DNA of 64,000 nt from Volvox africanus (taxonomy: Eukaryota; Chlorophyta; Chlorophyceae; Chlamydomonadales; Volvocaceae): NCBI GenBank assembly GCA_030268105.1, contig BSDZ01000013.1, positions 3,763,001 to 3,827,000 on the forward strand, in the 5' to 3' direction. The translations under genes and the position numbers were made by a program. Position 1 is the stretch's first letter, and the number at the start of each line of letters is the position of its first letter. Below are positions 29,301 through 40,671 of this stretch, piece after piece. The notes under the pieces were generated by a model. That model was not told where the DNA came from. It ran no database searches and was given only the letters and a program-made list of their open reading frames with translations.

Positions 29301-32300
29301 ATGACCCGGAGGGGGCTCGAGGTGATGGAGGGCAATCGCGGGTGTTTCCGTTGTCGTGTACGCCTCCCGGCTCTTGCCAGTCCAGCCCCCACCCAGCTAC
29401 ACCATTCACCCGCCCCGCTCACCCTCCGCCCATCCATTTCTCTCCAGCCCCATCCCCCCCCCTCCATAACCCGACCGGCTACCCCAAACGTTTACATCCA
29501 TGCCACCCGTCCCAAACCCCACCTACCCAAGCAGCCACCTATCCGGCCTATCCAGTCAGACCAGATCTGACCACCTCAGACATATATCAACTTCACTCGA
29601 TACTCTGGTATTCAAGCGGCAACATGTATTAGCAAACCAGACCGTCACATCTATTAACGGCGAGTGTTTGAACCCCCCCCCCGCGCTCGTGGGGCTGGTT
29701 TGCTTGGCTTCATTGGACATAATGTGTTCCCTATATCCGTCAACACATCAATTTCGGATCTAAATTCCGAGGATTTTAAACCCGATAAGTACCCTCCCCC
29801 TCCCTCCCCTCCTCCCCTACCCCCGCCCACTTACTCGATAGTCGTACACGGGATCCGTCCAAAGGCTGAACATTTCGCGTCCCGTGATGGGGGAGCCGGA
29901 TCCCGATGAGGTCCCCAGGTAAATGGCTTGGTGATACGACTCCAGATCGTCAAGTGCATGCCGTACGTCGTTTACGACGGCATCCAGTGGCATCTCGCAG
30001 ACTCCCTCGGGGGTAACCCCTGGGCGCGAGCAGAACTCAATTACAGCAGAGCGAGCCACAGCCACCTTGTGACACCAACCATTACATTTCCGTCCAAATG
30101 GTGTGTTTGGGGAGGGGGGGGAAGGGTAGCAAACAAGGAAAATTTGTAAGCGGGAACCATCCGAGGTCCTCCTTCAAGACGTTCAAGACCCCCAAATCCA
30201 CAAGAGCAGGTGGGACAACACACATAGGCACACATACACACACACACACGCAAGTGTGCCCGCTTGAGACGTAACGTCTGTCGGTATGTTCTGTTCGGGT
30301 TGGCAGCGAGTATCTGGGGAGCCCCCTGTGGAGGTAACGCAGCGTCACGCAGGCCCAGTAAGATGTGTACGACATACGACGATATGCCTACGTCAGCATA
30401 TCCAAGCGCATCCGTACATATGTGTTACATGAGTGATGATTCCTGATTCTCTTGGGACTAAGCTCTTATAATTCATCTAAGTCCTATAAGTCATCTACTA
30501 CCTGTGTAAAGAGCATAAACATCGCCATTTAAATTACTACGCTCACATATATACATACACGTACACACGTACACATACACGTAGTCACGTACACATACAT
30601 ACCTACACACGTACAGACACACCTGCGTCCTATCGGCCACCAGTGCCAGCTGGTGCACCCCACTCACGTAGGAAAACTGACCCTTCATCAACCTGAACAG
30701 GATGATGTAGCATGTCTGGGGACAGCAAGAGAGGGGATGGGGTGAGGTTGGGCGGAGTTGCGAGAGAATGGGGTTTTGCATTCATCTGGAAATGAATGCC
30801 CAAACACGACGGACCCGGGCACAGGGCCCAGCAGGCGTAAGGTTGGGACGTGTGAGAAGAAGGGAGACGGACGTAGCGGGTTTGTCAAAGGGAAGTCAGC
30901 ACTCACCCTGCTCTTACAACGGATCTGTCATCGCCCTCCCCCCTCCCCCCTCCCCCCTCCCCGTGAAACCCCCTGATGCTGTCCCTCCTCGGGTCGGAGC
31001 ATGTTGCTTCTTAGAGACGCACGATATGGGTGACGAGCATGGCGGCCAGCAGCAGCAAAACGCGGGATTTGAGCCGCCACAGCACCTCGGCCAAACCTGT
31101 GCCTGCGACCAGCTGAGGACAACGAGCAAGTTGAGATGGGGAGGGAGCGGCAATGGGGGGAGCGGGAATGGGGGGTGGGGGTCTTGGAGCTATATATGAG
31201 GAGGAGACAACGGACGGTGTCGCGCGTGGCGCGTCAGGTGGAGGGGCTTGAAAGGCCCGTATGAACCTCATGCGGCGATCGAGGTGGTGGGACAGCTTCC
31301 GGAGGAGCAGCCAACCTTCGTAACGACAGAACCTGAAACAAAGGTTAACGACTAACTGCACCTTGGTGATGCGCCTTAGGAGTCTCGCTCTGCGTGGATC
31401 CGCAGTAGCGGCGGCTTCCGCATCCGCTGTCGAGCTTGAATCAGAAAAGGCGCTGCTGCCGGGACCTTTGGAGGCTGTGTCGTCGTCATCGGCTTGGCTG
31501 CTGGTGCCGTCATTTACCGACACTCCGCCGCCGCCGCCTCGCCCACCGCCGCCGCTAGCATTGCTGCCGCCGTCGCCGCCACCACCGCCGCCTGCGTGTT
31601 TGGGGTTTCGGAGGCTGTGGTGAGTGGGGATGTCGGAACGGAGTTTCGAGGACGACATTGACCGCAAGGTGCGTGCAGATTGACAAAAACACAAACATAC
31701 ACACACAACATGTATAGATAAATAAATATATGTATATATGCATATATGTTGTATATGGATATAACATATGTATGTATTACAACATAACACAACACAAATA
31801 TATAAATGCCACACACCCGAATAGGTAAATGTTGGTGCGTATGACGTTCATTACGACGCTCATCATGACGTGAGAATCCAGATTTGCGAAACGGCCATAA
31901 CCAAACCTACCAATCACAACATCCTATTGCTTTAATTCAACCATGTGCTTTTCAGCACCTGAATCCCCGCGAGTACATCACATCATGAACATGACGCGCA
32001 CATCCCTTTTTGGAGCCCGGTACCATTCAGTTGAAGCTAGATCCAGATACAGTTCGAGATCCAGATCCAGATCCAGACGCAGGCCCCGTTTTCCCTCATC
32101 CCAGGTTCTCGCTGCATGCGTACCCTCATAACCCCCACCCCTCATATGCCCCCTCATGCGCTCACCCCCCCCTGCTTTCACAGGGTTCCATCCCTCCTCA
32201 GCAGCCGCCAACATCTTGTTGGTTTCGATCATGGACGCACGCCGCTGAATCTCCCGGTACGCCTCGTCGTCGTCCTCCTCCCCTTCCGCCTCCGCCTCCG

Positions 32301-35300
32301 CCTCCGCCTCCGCCTCCGCCGCCTGCTGTACGGCACTGCTACGCCGCTGCGGCGGGGAACCCACACGCCGTCTGGGGGAGCCCCCGGGGGTCGTGTCGGC
32401 GAATCGCAACACCCGCCCCTCCACGTCGCCGCGACGCCTCCCTGGAGCCGGGCCCGACTGGATTCGAACGGCTCGCCGACCGATCGGCAACGGCGCCCCA
32501 ACCGAGTCGCCCCTCGCGCCCCAGCCGTCATCACCACCGTCATCATAATCGTCGCCACCTTTGTCGTGGTTATGGCGGTGGTTACCGTCTTTTTTCTGGC
32601 TAGAACCACCATTATCACCATCACCGTCACCATCACCATTACCATCGTCATCATCGCCATCATCTTCGTCGTCCTTACGGTCTTTGAATCCCAAACGCGG
32701 TGAGAACTTCCGCTTTCCGTTTCCAGAAAGACTTCGCCCAAATCCCTTCGCCCCTTCGCCCTTGTGCATTTCCATAGCTGCGGCCGCGGCCGCTGCCGGC
32801 GATGGAACATCCGTTTCAGTTTCCGTCTGGAGGGGGCGCTGCACTGGTTGGGTTTCGCCAGGAGCTGCTTCCGCTGAGTCAGCCCGCTGGGGGGCCCCGC
32901 CCGACTGTGACCCTCGAAGGGGGAGGTCAGACCCCGCCTCCATAGACGCTCTTAAACCCGGGTAGTGGTGTCGCGACGTGAGGTGGCCATCGTATACTTC
33001 TAATGGGTCCTGGGGATGTTGGGTTGGTTGGTACGACAGAGGTTAGGACGACAGTCGTTGGAACGAAATTGGTTGGTACGACAGAGGTTTGGACGACAGT
33101 GATGGGGACAATGCGTTAGGTCGTTAATGACCGAGTAGGTGTGTGTTTGGGAGGGGTGTCCCAAGAGCGGCTTTCCTTGAGGCGGATATACGGAGGGGTG
33201 GTGCGGGGGGATGCAGTGGACGGATACAGGATGACTTTGAAAACGAGACTCCACCGGGGGTTCCCCACCCACCTCAGCGGGGCTCCCAGCGGGTAGGGAC
33301 AACGCAGCCGTCCCGTTGTTACCCAGTTTACAGAAGGTATTGTTGTTGTTGTTGGTAGTGGTGGGGATGGTGGTGCCGCCAGCGCCCCGCTCCCGAGGTG
33401 CAGGTCGGTTTGGACCCGTACGACCCACATGGAGAGCCTCCCCGAGTTGCCCGTCACCGCCGCCGTCTGACCCCTCCTCCGCCTCCACGTGCTCGAGTAG
33501 CGCGTGTGCCTTAGCTGCCAGGGCGGATGTCATGGCGCGCGAAAGCCATCGGGCCCACATGGCGATGAAATCCGGATGCGAACGGGCGTCCTGCAGTACG
33601 TACACACACACAGACACACAGACACACAGGAATGTTGGAACGGAGAGGGCGAGGTGGTGGGAGCACTCGAGCTCGGAGCATCCGAGTTGTGGGCCGAGTT
33701 GTGGGGTTCCTTCTCATCTCCCCGACCTCTACGCGCTGATGCTCCCTTGTCCCTTGTGGGCCGTGTTAGCGGTACAACGTTCTTAAACCCACAAGGGGAC
33801 TCGGGGACTTATTTTCCCGAAATAAGATATCAGTTACAAATCAGCCAATGTTCCAAGATGTCAAACACACACACTCCCCCTCCCCCGTCGTCCTCCCCAC
33901 ACAAGCGCTCACGCGGTGCAGATGCGGCTGGCCAGCCATTCCCCCGGCGTCCACCTCTGCACCCCTGCGATAATGGCCACCATGTTTCTGAGAACCAGAA
34001 GAACTGCCTCTCCGCCGCCTACCGACGCCGTCGTCGTCGTCCTCCTCCTCTACCCCCTCCTCCCCCATGACCTCCTGAGCCTCCTCTTCCTCTTCCATAT
34101 CGTCTTGATCCCTATCGTTGCTGAGGCCGCTGCTGATCTGAGCACTGCCTTCGAAGGAGGCTGCCACGCTGGAGCCATCTGTCACCATTGGGGTTGTTGC
34201 GATGGTGATCAGGGTAGTAATTAAGTAATATGGTTGAAATGCACCAGGGGCATGCCAGGTGAGGATAATGGGCGGATTCGCAGCCCGTGGGTGCGTCCGT
34301 GCTTAAAAAAGAGGCATGCGGGTGGAGTTTACCTGGGTTGGAAGATGTGACAATGGACTCGGTTGAAGGGGACCACGGTATTGCGCAAGCCATATTTGAA
34401 CAACAGTGGAGTGAGGGAGGTTCGGCTGATGGCCTTTCGTTGGAGGGGCGGTGATGAGGGGCGGAGATGGCTGATCATTAGGAACGAATGCATACGTCCC
34501 TCCTCCCTCCTCCCTCCTCCCTCCTCCCTCCTCCCTCCTCCCTCCTCCCTCCTCCCTCCTCCCTCCTCCCTCCTCCCTCCTCCCTCCTCCCTCCTCCCTC
34601 CTCCCTCCTCCCTCCTCCCTCCTCCCTCCTCCCTCCTCCCTCCTCCCTCCTCCCTCCTCCCTCCTCCCTCCTCCCTCCTCCCTCCTCCCTCCTCCCTCCT
34701 CCCTCCTCCCTCCTCCCTCCTCCCTCCTCCCTCCTCCCTCCTCCCTCCTCCCTCCTCCCTCCTCCCTCCTCCCTCCTCCCTCCTCCCTCCTCCCTCCTCC
34801 CTCCTCCCTCCTCCCTCCTCCCTCCTCCCTCCTCCCTCCTCCCTCCTCCCTCCTCCCTCCTCCCTCCTCCCTCCTCCCTCCTCCCTCCTCCGCCCCATCG
34901 CCACCGTGGATTGCCTCACTTCATCTTTTCAATCATTTTGCCGTTCAGCCTACACGGTGCGCCAAGGTACGCCAGGCCCTCTCTCTGTACAGGCCGTCCG
35001 AAAACCCCTTCCGTTTGACAACCCCACCGCGCACTAAAATTGGCGCGCCATCGGGAAAAACTAGCTTAATGACTCAGAGAACCAGGCGACGGAAAACGTT
35101 CACCGACCTCACTTCATTAACCTTTCACTGAACTAATCCCTTTAGAACCCCTTCCCCATCCTCCCTCCCGTCCCTCCCGTCCCTCCCGTCCCTCCCGCCC
35201 CTTCTGAAGTCTCCGCCAGCACCCCTCGGCTCACCGATATTGCCGCCATCATCGCTTCCGTCTTCGCCTGCACCCATGCCACTGTCCCGGTCGCCTTCCG

Positions 35301-38300
35301 GTGCAGTCGGGATGTGGGAATGTGCCTTCCTGCCGCCAGGCGAGCCGACACCCTCCTGCGGCAATCCTGCTTCAGAATCCGCAGGTGCACGGCCATGACC
35401 ACCATCACTGCTCCGAAACCGGATAGCCTGCTCTGAAACGTACCCGCCCTTCTTCTTGCTGCCCTTCTGCTTCGACTGCTTCCCCTCAGCTTGCAGCGCA
35501 TCTTGATCATTCTGTTTTCGACGCAGCGGCAGCAGCACACCTTCACTGCCATTACCCTCCTCCTCGTCCTCCTCCTGTTGCTGCTTCTCCTCCCCTCTTC
35601 TCCCGTTACTCTTCTTTTTATAGCCGCCCGCGTCGGTCGCTGCCCCTTTCTTATGGCGAGATATGGTGGCCTCCAAGCCCAGCGCACGGAAGATGTTCCC
35701 TGGCTTTCCAGAGACGGAGCTGTCCGGGCGGATGGTGGCGATGATACGCCCGGTGGCGCTCACACCCGCGACTCCCTGCACAGCAGCACAGCAGCAAGGA
35801 AGAGGAAAAAGGAACAGAGGGGGCTCCGGGGCGGTGAGGGGTGCCTGTGAATCGCCAGCTGGGCAGCAAATTTCGGCAAGCTGTTGATGAACGTGTTCCA
35901 CGTTTTCGGATAGAGCTGCGCTGAATCAGTATATATTCTGAATACGTAAAGTTTAAGAACCTCGGTAGTATATACATACGGGCACACAGGCATTCACGCA
36001 CACATCCCGCCTTTTCACAAAGACGTGTTCCTCCAAGCGATGTTACGCACGCATATATACACAGACGCACGTACAGATCTTCATCAGGCCCACCTGAAAT
36101 GACAACCAGATGGTTCCCCCGTCCGGTAGCTTTCCCAGGAAACGCCTCATGGGGGAGACCACCGCCGAGGTCCCCCCCTTTAGAGCGCTCTTCCTCTTGC
36201 GGCCCCTGTGCATGAGGTCGTCCCAGGAACCACCCCTAGGGATGTCGATCAACCTGATGAGGGGGTTGGGGGCACTCAAGCCTTACTGGTACGAAAACCT
36301 GTAGTGTGATGCTAAATCGTCTATACTCAGATGCCAACGTACATGAGGACACGCCGCCAATAAGGAGGTACGTGCTAGCTAGCTCTGGCAAGGCCTATCT
36401 GAGTAAGTCATGTTATGGCTGGGTCGGCAGGAAGGTAGTTTGGCGTGGCACATTTCTCCCCCTAATTGGCTTCGGAGAGAGCGGCAACTGCAGATGCTGG
36501 TTTCTCCGCAGCCAGCTTCCGTCCACCCCAGGTGACGGCCCGCTCAGCACGAGCACGCCGACCGGAACCCTGCCTGGACAAACCCCTCCCGGTTCGAATC
36601 CTCGACAGAAACCCCGCCGACCCGAATGCTGTACGACCCGAAGGTTGTACAACTCAATCCACGGTCGAGGTCGACAAGGGCCCACACCTGTCAGCACACC
36701 GGCGCACCTGCCCAGAGGCATTCGAGGTAACATGGACGGTGGCTGACCCGTGATAAGCCCTGTATTGGCGTCCGCTTTGCGAATGACGAGGCTTTCATCG
36801 AGCTCCAGAACCCCGCTCAGTAGGTTTCGGCGCCATCTGAGGATTACGGGTTTGGTTGGGGTTCGGGGTCGTTTGGGATTCGTATGCGATTGGGAGACGC
36901 AGGCGTGGGGACAGACGCAAAGGGGGATCCAGATAGAGTTTGGGTAGAGCCCTACCCGGTCTCGCTCTTCCGTACTTTTTCGTACTACTCTTCCGTACAC
37001 GGTCTCGCTCCTCCGATACTTCATCCCCACGGTGGGGTCAACTAACGACATAACGAGACATTACCCAAACGGGCCTCAGTCCGTCGGGGGCCTCATGTCC
37101 CCGATCCGTTACCTGACACTTACAATGTAATCCTAGCCCAACTGCTCGCTGCCGCCGCTGCTGCTGGTGCTCCCACACCGCCACTGCCGCCGGTCGGTGC
37201 ACGCGGCATGTCGCCCCTTCGCACTCCAGCTTCACTCACCCGCCGCAAGCCTGGCTTGCCGCCAGCGGCGCTAGTGCGGAACGTCGCGCCCGTCACTCCA
37301 TCGATTCCGTCGCCGGCTTGTTTTCCCAATGCAAGTAGCAAGCTGCCCTCACTTTCCAGCTCACTCGGATCTATCAACTCAGCTTGCATACACGCGGCGA
37401 CCCCCCCGCTATGGATGGCCGATAAGCGTGCGGGCGCCTTGCGATTGATATTGGGAAGTATAAGGCCCTCTTCGTCGTGCGAGTGTCTGAGAACCTTGAC
37501 CTGCCAGCTGGTGCCGGGCATTTCCGCTTCCTTACCCAGTAGGCTCCACAGCAGGATGTCCAGCTGGTGCGCACCAGCCTGTGCGCGCCAGTCGTTGAAA
37601 ACATCAATGCAGTCTGCAAGGCTTGATCCCACGAGTTCGGAGGCGAGAATTCCCAACACAGAGGAGTTGGGGCAGTCCACAGAGAGAATTTTCCCTTCCA
37701 TTGAACAGAACAACTGGAGTCGTTTATCGCCGTACATAGCTTCTTGGGAAGTGACGTCCACCTTTGAGACCTGGTGTGTCGGATTCAGGTCAGGTACGGC
37801 AGGTACGGCAGGTAGGTCGGGGAGGTCGGGGAAGCACAAGTTTTTAAAGTCACTAAGATTCTTCGTTGGAAGTTTCGTATGATGGACCGCCTTTCACTCC
37901 TCTCCCCTCCTCAGCGAAACACACACACACATGCACAGACGCATTCCCCCCTCGCGTTCCCCCGGCCCCCCCCCAGGGCCTGATCCGGACACCGACCGCT
38001 CAAACCACCGTCCCACCTGCACCACGTGACGCACATGTTCTCCGTGATCGTCATCCTGCGCATGCAGATGGGACCGAGCGACCCACAAAGAAGGCAAGAG
38101 GACATACAAGGTGACGCCCTATAGCGATGGTATTGGGTCCAAGGCAAGTAAGAGGTTGGGGGTGTAAAGCCGGGAGAAATGAGCTCCGCTCGAGTCGATA
38201 GCCCCGCTGCAGATGTGAATGCGAACCGGTCGCCTCCCCACCTCCGTCGGAGGTGGGATCACATGGGATGCGCACCAACACCCCGAGCCCTTCACACCGC

Positions 38301-40637
38301 GTCTTTCATGATGTCCATCGGATGCATTGCGATGGGGAGCTGTTGCATTGTCTGCAGCGGCAATCTATACCCCACCCCACCCCACCCCACCCCACCCCAC
38401 CTCACCCCACCCCACCCCACCCCACGTACACCTTTGCCGTGATCTTGAGTCTAACGTGGACATTGGCCCCGTTGCTGTTGACGAAGTGAACCACGGAGCC
38501 CGCCCGACAGCTTACTGGGGGCAGCAGAATGGGCTGGTCCTGAGGTCCAGGAAGGCGAAAAGAAGGCAGGGAGGCAGGGCGGGATACCGGCAGGTAGAAT
38601 TTTCTCGCATGTGTGTGTGTATGTGCGTGTATGGGGGGGGGGGTAGGGGTTACCAGCAACATCATTAACGTAAATGGTTATCCGGTGGGATGGTATTCTA
38701 CTAGAACCACTCCCACTGGCCTAGTCTCCCACTACCATAACGGGCACCGATAACCTGGGGTTCTCCCCCATCTCCCCCCAACCTCCCAAGCCCCATCCAG
38801 CCCCCCACCCCACCCCACACGCACACCCCTGGGTGTGGAAATGTAATGTCGGTCGGTAGCAAAAGCATCATCGCACGCAGCGATTTCCCACCTAGAAAAT
38901 ATACCCCGAGGTGAGTGAAGTCGCAGGAAAGATGTGTGGAGCTGTAGAAGCTTGGGAGTCAGCCCCTGGTTCCGCTACCCGCTACTCGCTACTCGCTACC
39001 CAACCACGCGTTCACCACCACAAAAGAGTCCCACCCTGAGGAGCCGCCCATGCATTGTCGAGAAGGGCTGCGGCAGAAGCTGCTCCAGCTTCATCTTGAG
39101 GAAGCTCTTGAGGGAATATCCCAACATAGCTGCCAAATCCCATGTAGCGAAGCTAAGCGCCCCATGGTGATCCACCACCATAAGGCCTTCCGCCGTGTCG
39201 TGGACACGCCGCGCGTTGAGCACGAAGATGCGCTGCAGATCCGTTCCACCCAGCGTGACGCGAATCTCTACAGGAACAGGCGGCAGGTACCTGCGTACGG
39301 TTTGCATTGTTGCGATTTGTCGTACGGGAGTACGGGCGGCAACGGCGTACCCACCCAGGTTGAGGGTAACCATATAAATTGCAAATCGAATAAAAGATAT
39401 CCAAACGAAAAGAACAAACATGATGGCCCTAAGCATGAGATTATGAGCTGGAGATGTCGCAATTGCTATTAAACAGAACCCATGAATGGAAAACCCTAAG
39501 TCAATTTAATTTTATAATCAAAAAGCTAAAATCTGATAACAGAAATGCAATCTTGCTTGTTAAAAGAAAAAAGATTTTAGTATGTTAATCATCACACGGT
39601 TGTCGTGCTCTTCGGCGTGCATACAAAGGTTACAGCACAAAAGCACCTTGCTGGGTGTTGAAGTCAGCAAAGCGCCCGGCCCCTCGTGGGCCGTATTACT
39701 TGCTCTGACATTCTTTCGTATATGAGTGTTGCTCACATTCCAACACTGGGAATTGGATTCGCTATCAGACAGAATTATGTTCCATCCATCAACTGTGGAT
39801 GCGGATACGGACTTGGACATGGACATGGACGCGGCCCGAGAAGCCATCCCGCAACGAACCAGGTGCGTGGAGTGGTGAAATGGGAGATGGTGTGAAGAAG
39901 ATGCAACTTCAGCACTTGTCTTAGACGATGCCGCGAGGACCCCATGTTTATGTGTTCACGTATGCGTGTCACGTATACTGGTGCAACATGTATACACGGT
40001 AACGGCTACGCACCGTGTATCCGCCGTACATATGTTTGCTGTTAAGGCAATGTTTCTAGATAGGTGCGCTCCCTCTGCTCGCTCAATCGATTTGCCTGTT
40101 TACATGCGTGTGGCATCGATGCACCGCCATGCATCACCTCCACCAAATGTTGCATAACTCACTTGTGCAGCAGGTCCATATGCCGTACGATCGTTCCCGA
40201 TGTCAGCGTCTCGTAAGCGGCCTCCTTGCACAACTCCAGGAGGGAGTCCGCCTCCATCGCATCAGTGACGAGCGATTGGAAACTGCGTCCTACCTGCAGC
40301 CAGATGGTGTAATTGTGTCCATGCATGCAAATTAGGAGAGATATTGAACAAAGCTGCGGGATGCATCATCGGGAGGAATCCCTTAAAGCCCATCCATGTA
40401 AACATAACAACAGAGCTTTTGCCTCTTCGGGTGCGTACATTCTTCTCATAATATAATATGATGTAATAGGGACAGGAGGTCGGAAAATGTTCACTCCACT
40501 GCTGGTGAGCGAGACTTCCAAACATCAGATACCAGGCATTGCTTGCCAATAATACCCCAGAATGCTAATAATGCATGTCATCACCCCACGCCTTGTCCAT
40601 TCGTGTGCGCACCTCACCCAGCAAGCTCACTGCATTA

Positions 40638-40671
<34 letters not shown>

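Larger units (their letters stand above)
23305..31112 (-). other. Tmc-like gene: C-terminal membrane module exons
   Basis: Exons 31112-31023 (LKSRVLLLLAAMLVTHIV), 30715-30623 (VSGVHQLALVADRTQ), 30065-29835 (DLESYHQAIYLGTSSGSGS), 29212 to about 29074 (LFQLGNRFIAAGRELLYWAP), about 28804-28702 (NGPWSLFQAYTVSLDYL), 28478-28303 (VLLVVEAAVVQCSCVTFQWL), about 27281-26838, 26345-26097 (IGNLQSEYETLMYGG), 25791-25628 (FFRQKRCFRWDQSQC) and 23830-23305 (LHIIMLIITILLVLSYTTLV). This order is characteristic of the family: a membrane anchor, a large probably extracytosolic domain with paired cysteines, then further spans. The last exon ends in a basic, Gly-rich tail. Confidence 0.82.

Noticed and set aside
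32010..32703. Pro/Arg- or Ile/Val-rich open frames on the plus strand
   Set aside because: They are antisense shadows of the acidic Asp/Glu/Gly-rich linker exon of the Tmc-like gene.
34363..35037. Long open frames on both strands across the TCCCTCC array
   Set aside because: The heptamer has no stop in any frame, so openness is a trivial result of the repeat. The array is intronic.
36590..36606. TTCGAATCC as a tRNA B box
   Set aside because: No cloverleaf can be built around it, and it lies in the intron beside a Tmc-like exon.
38370..38425. Telomere-like CCCCA repeats
   Set aside because: The unit is not the green-algal telomere repeat (TTTAGGG or TTTTAGGG), the array is short and it sits inside a gene.
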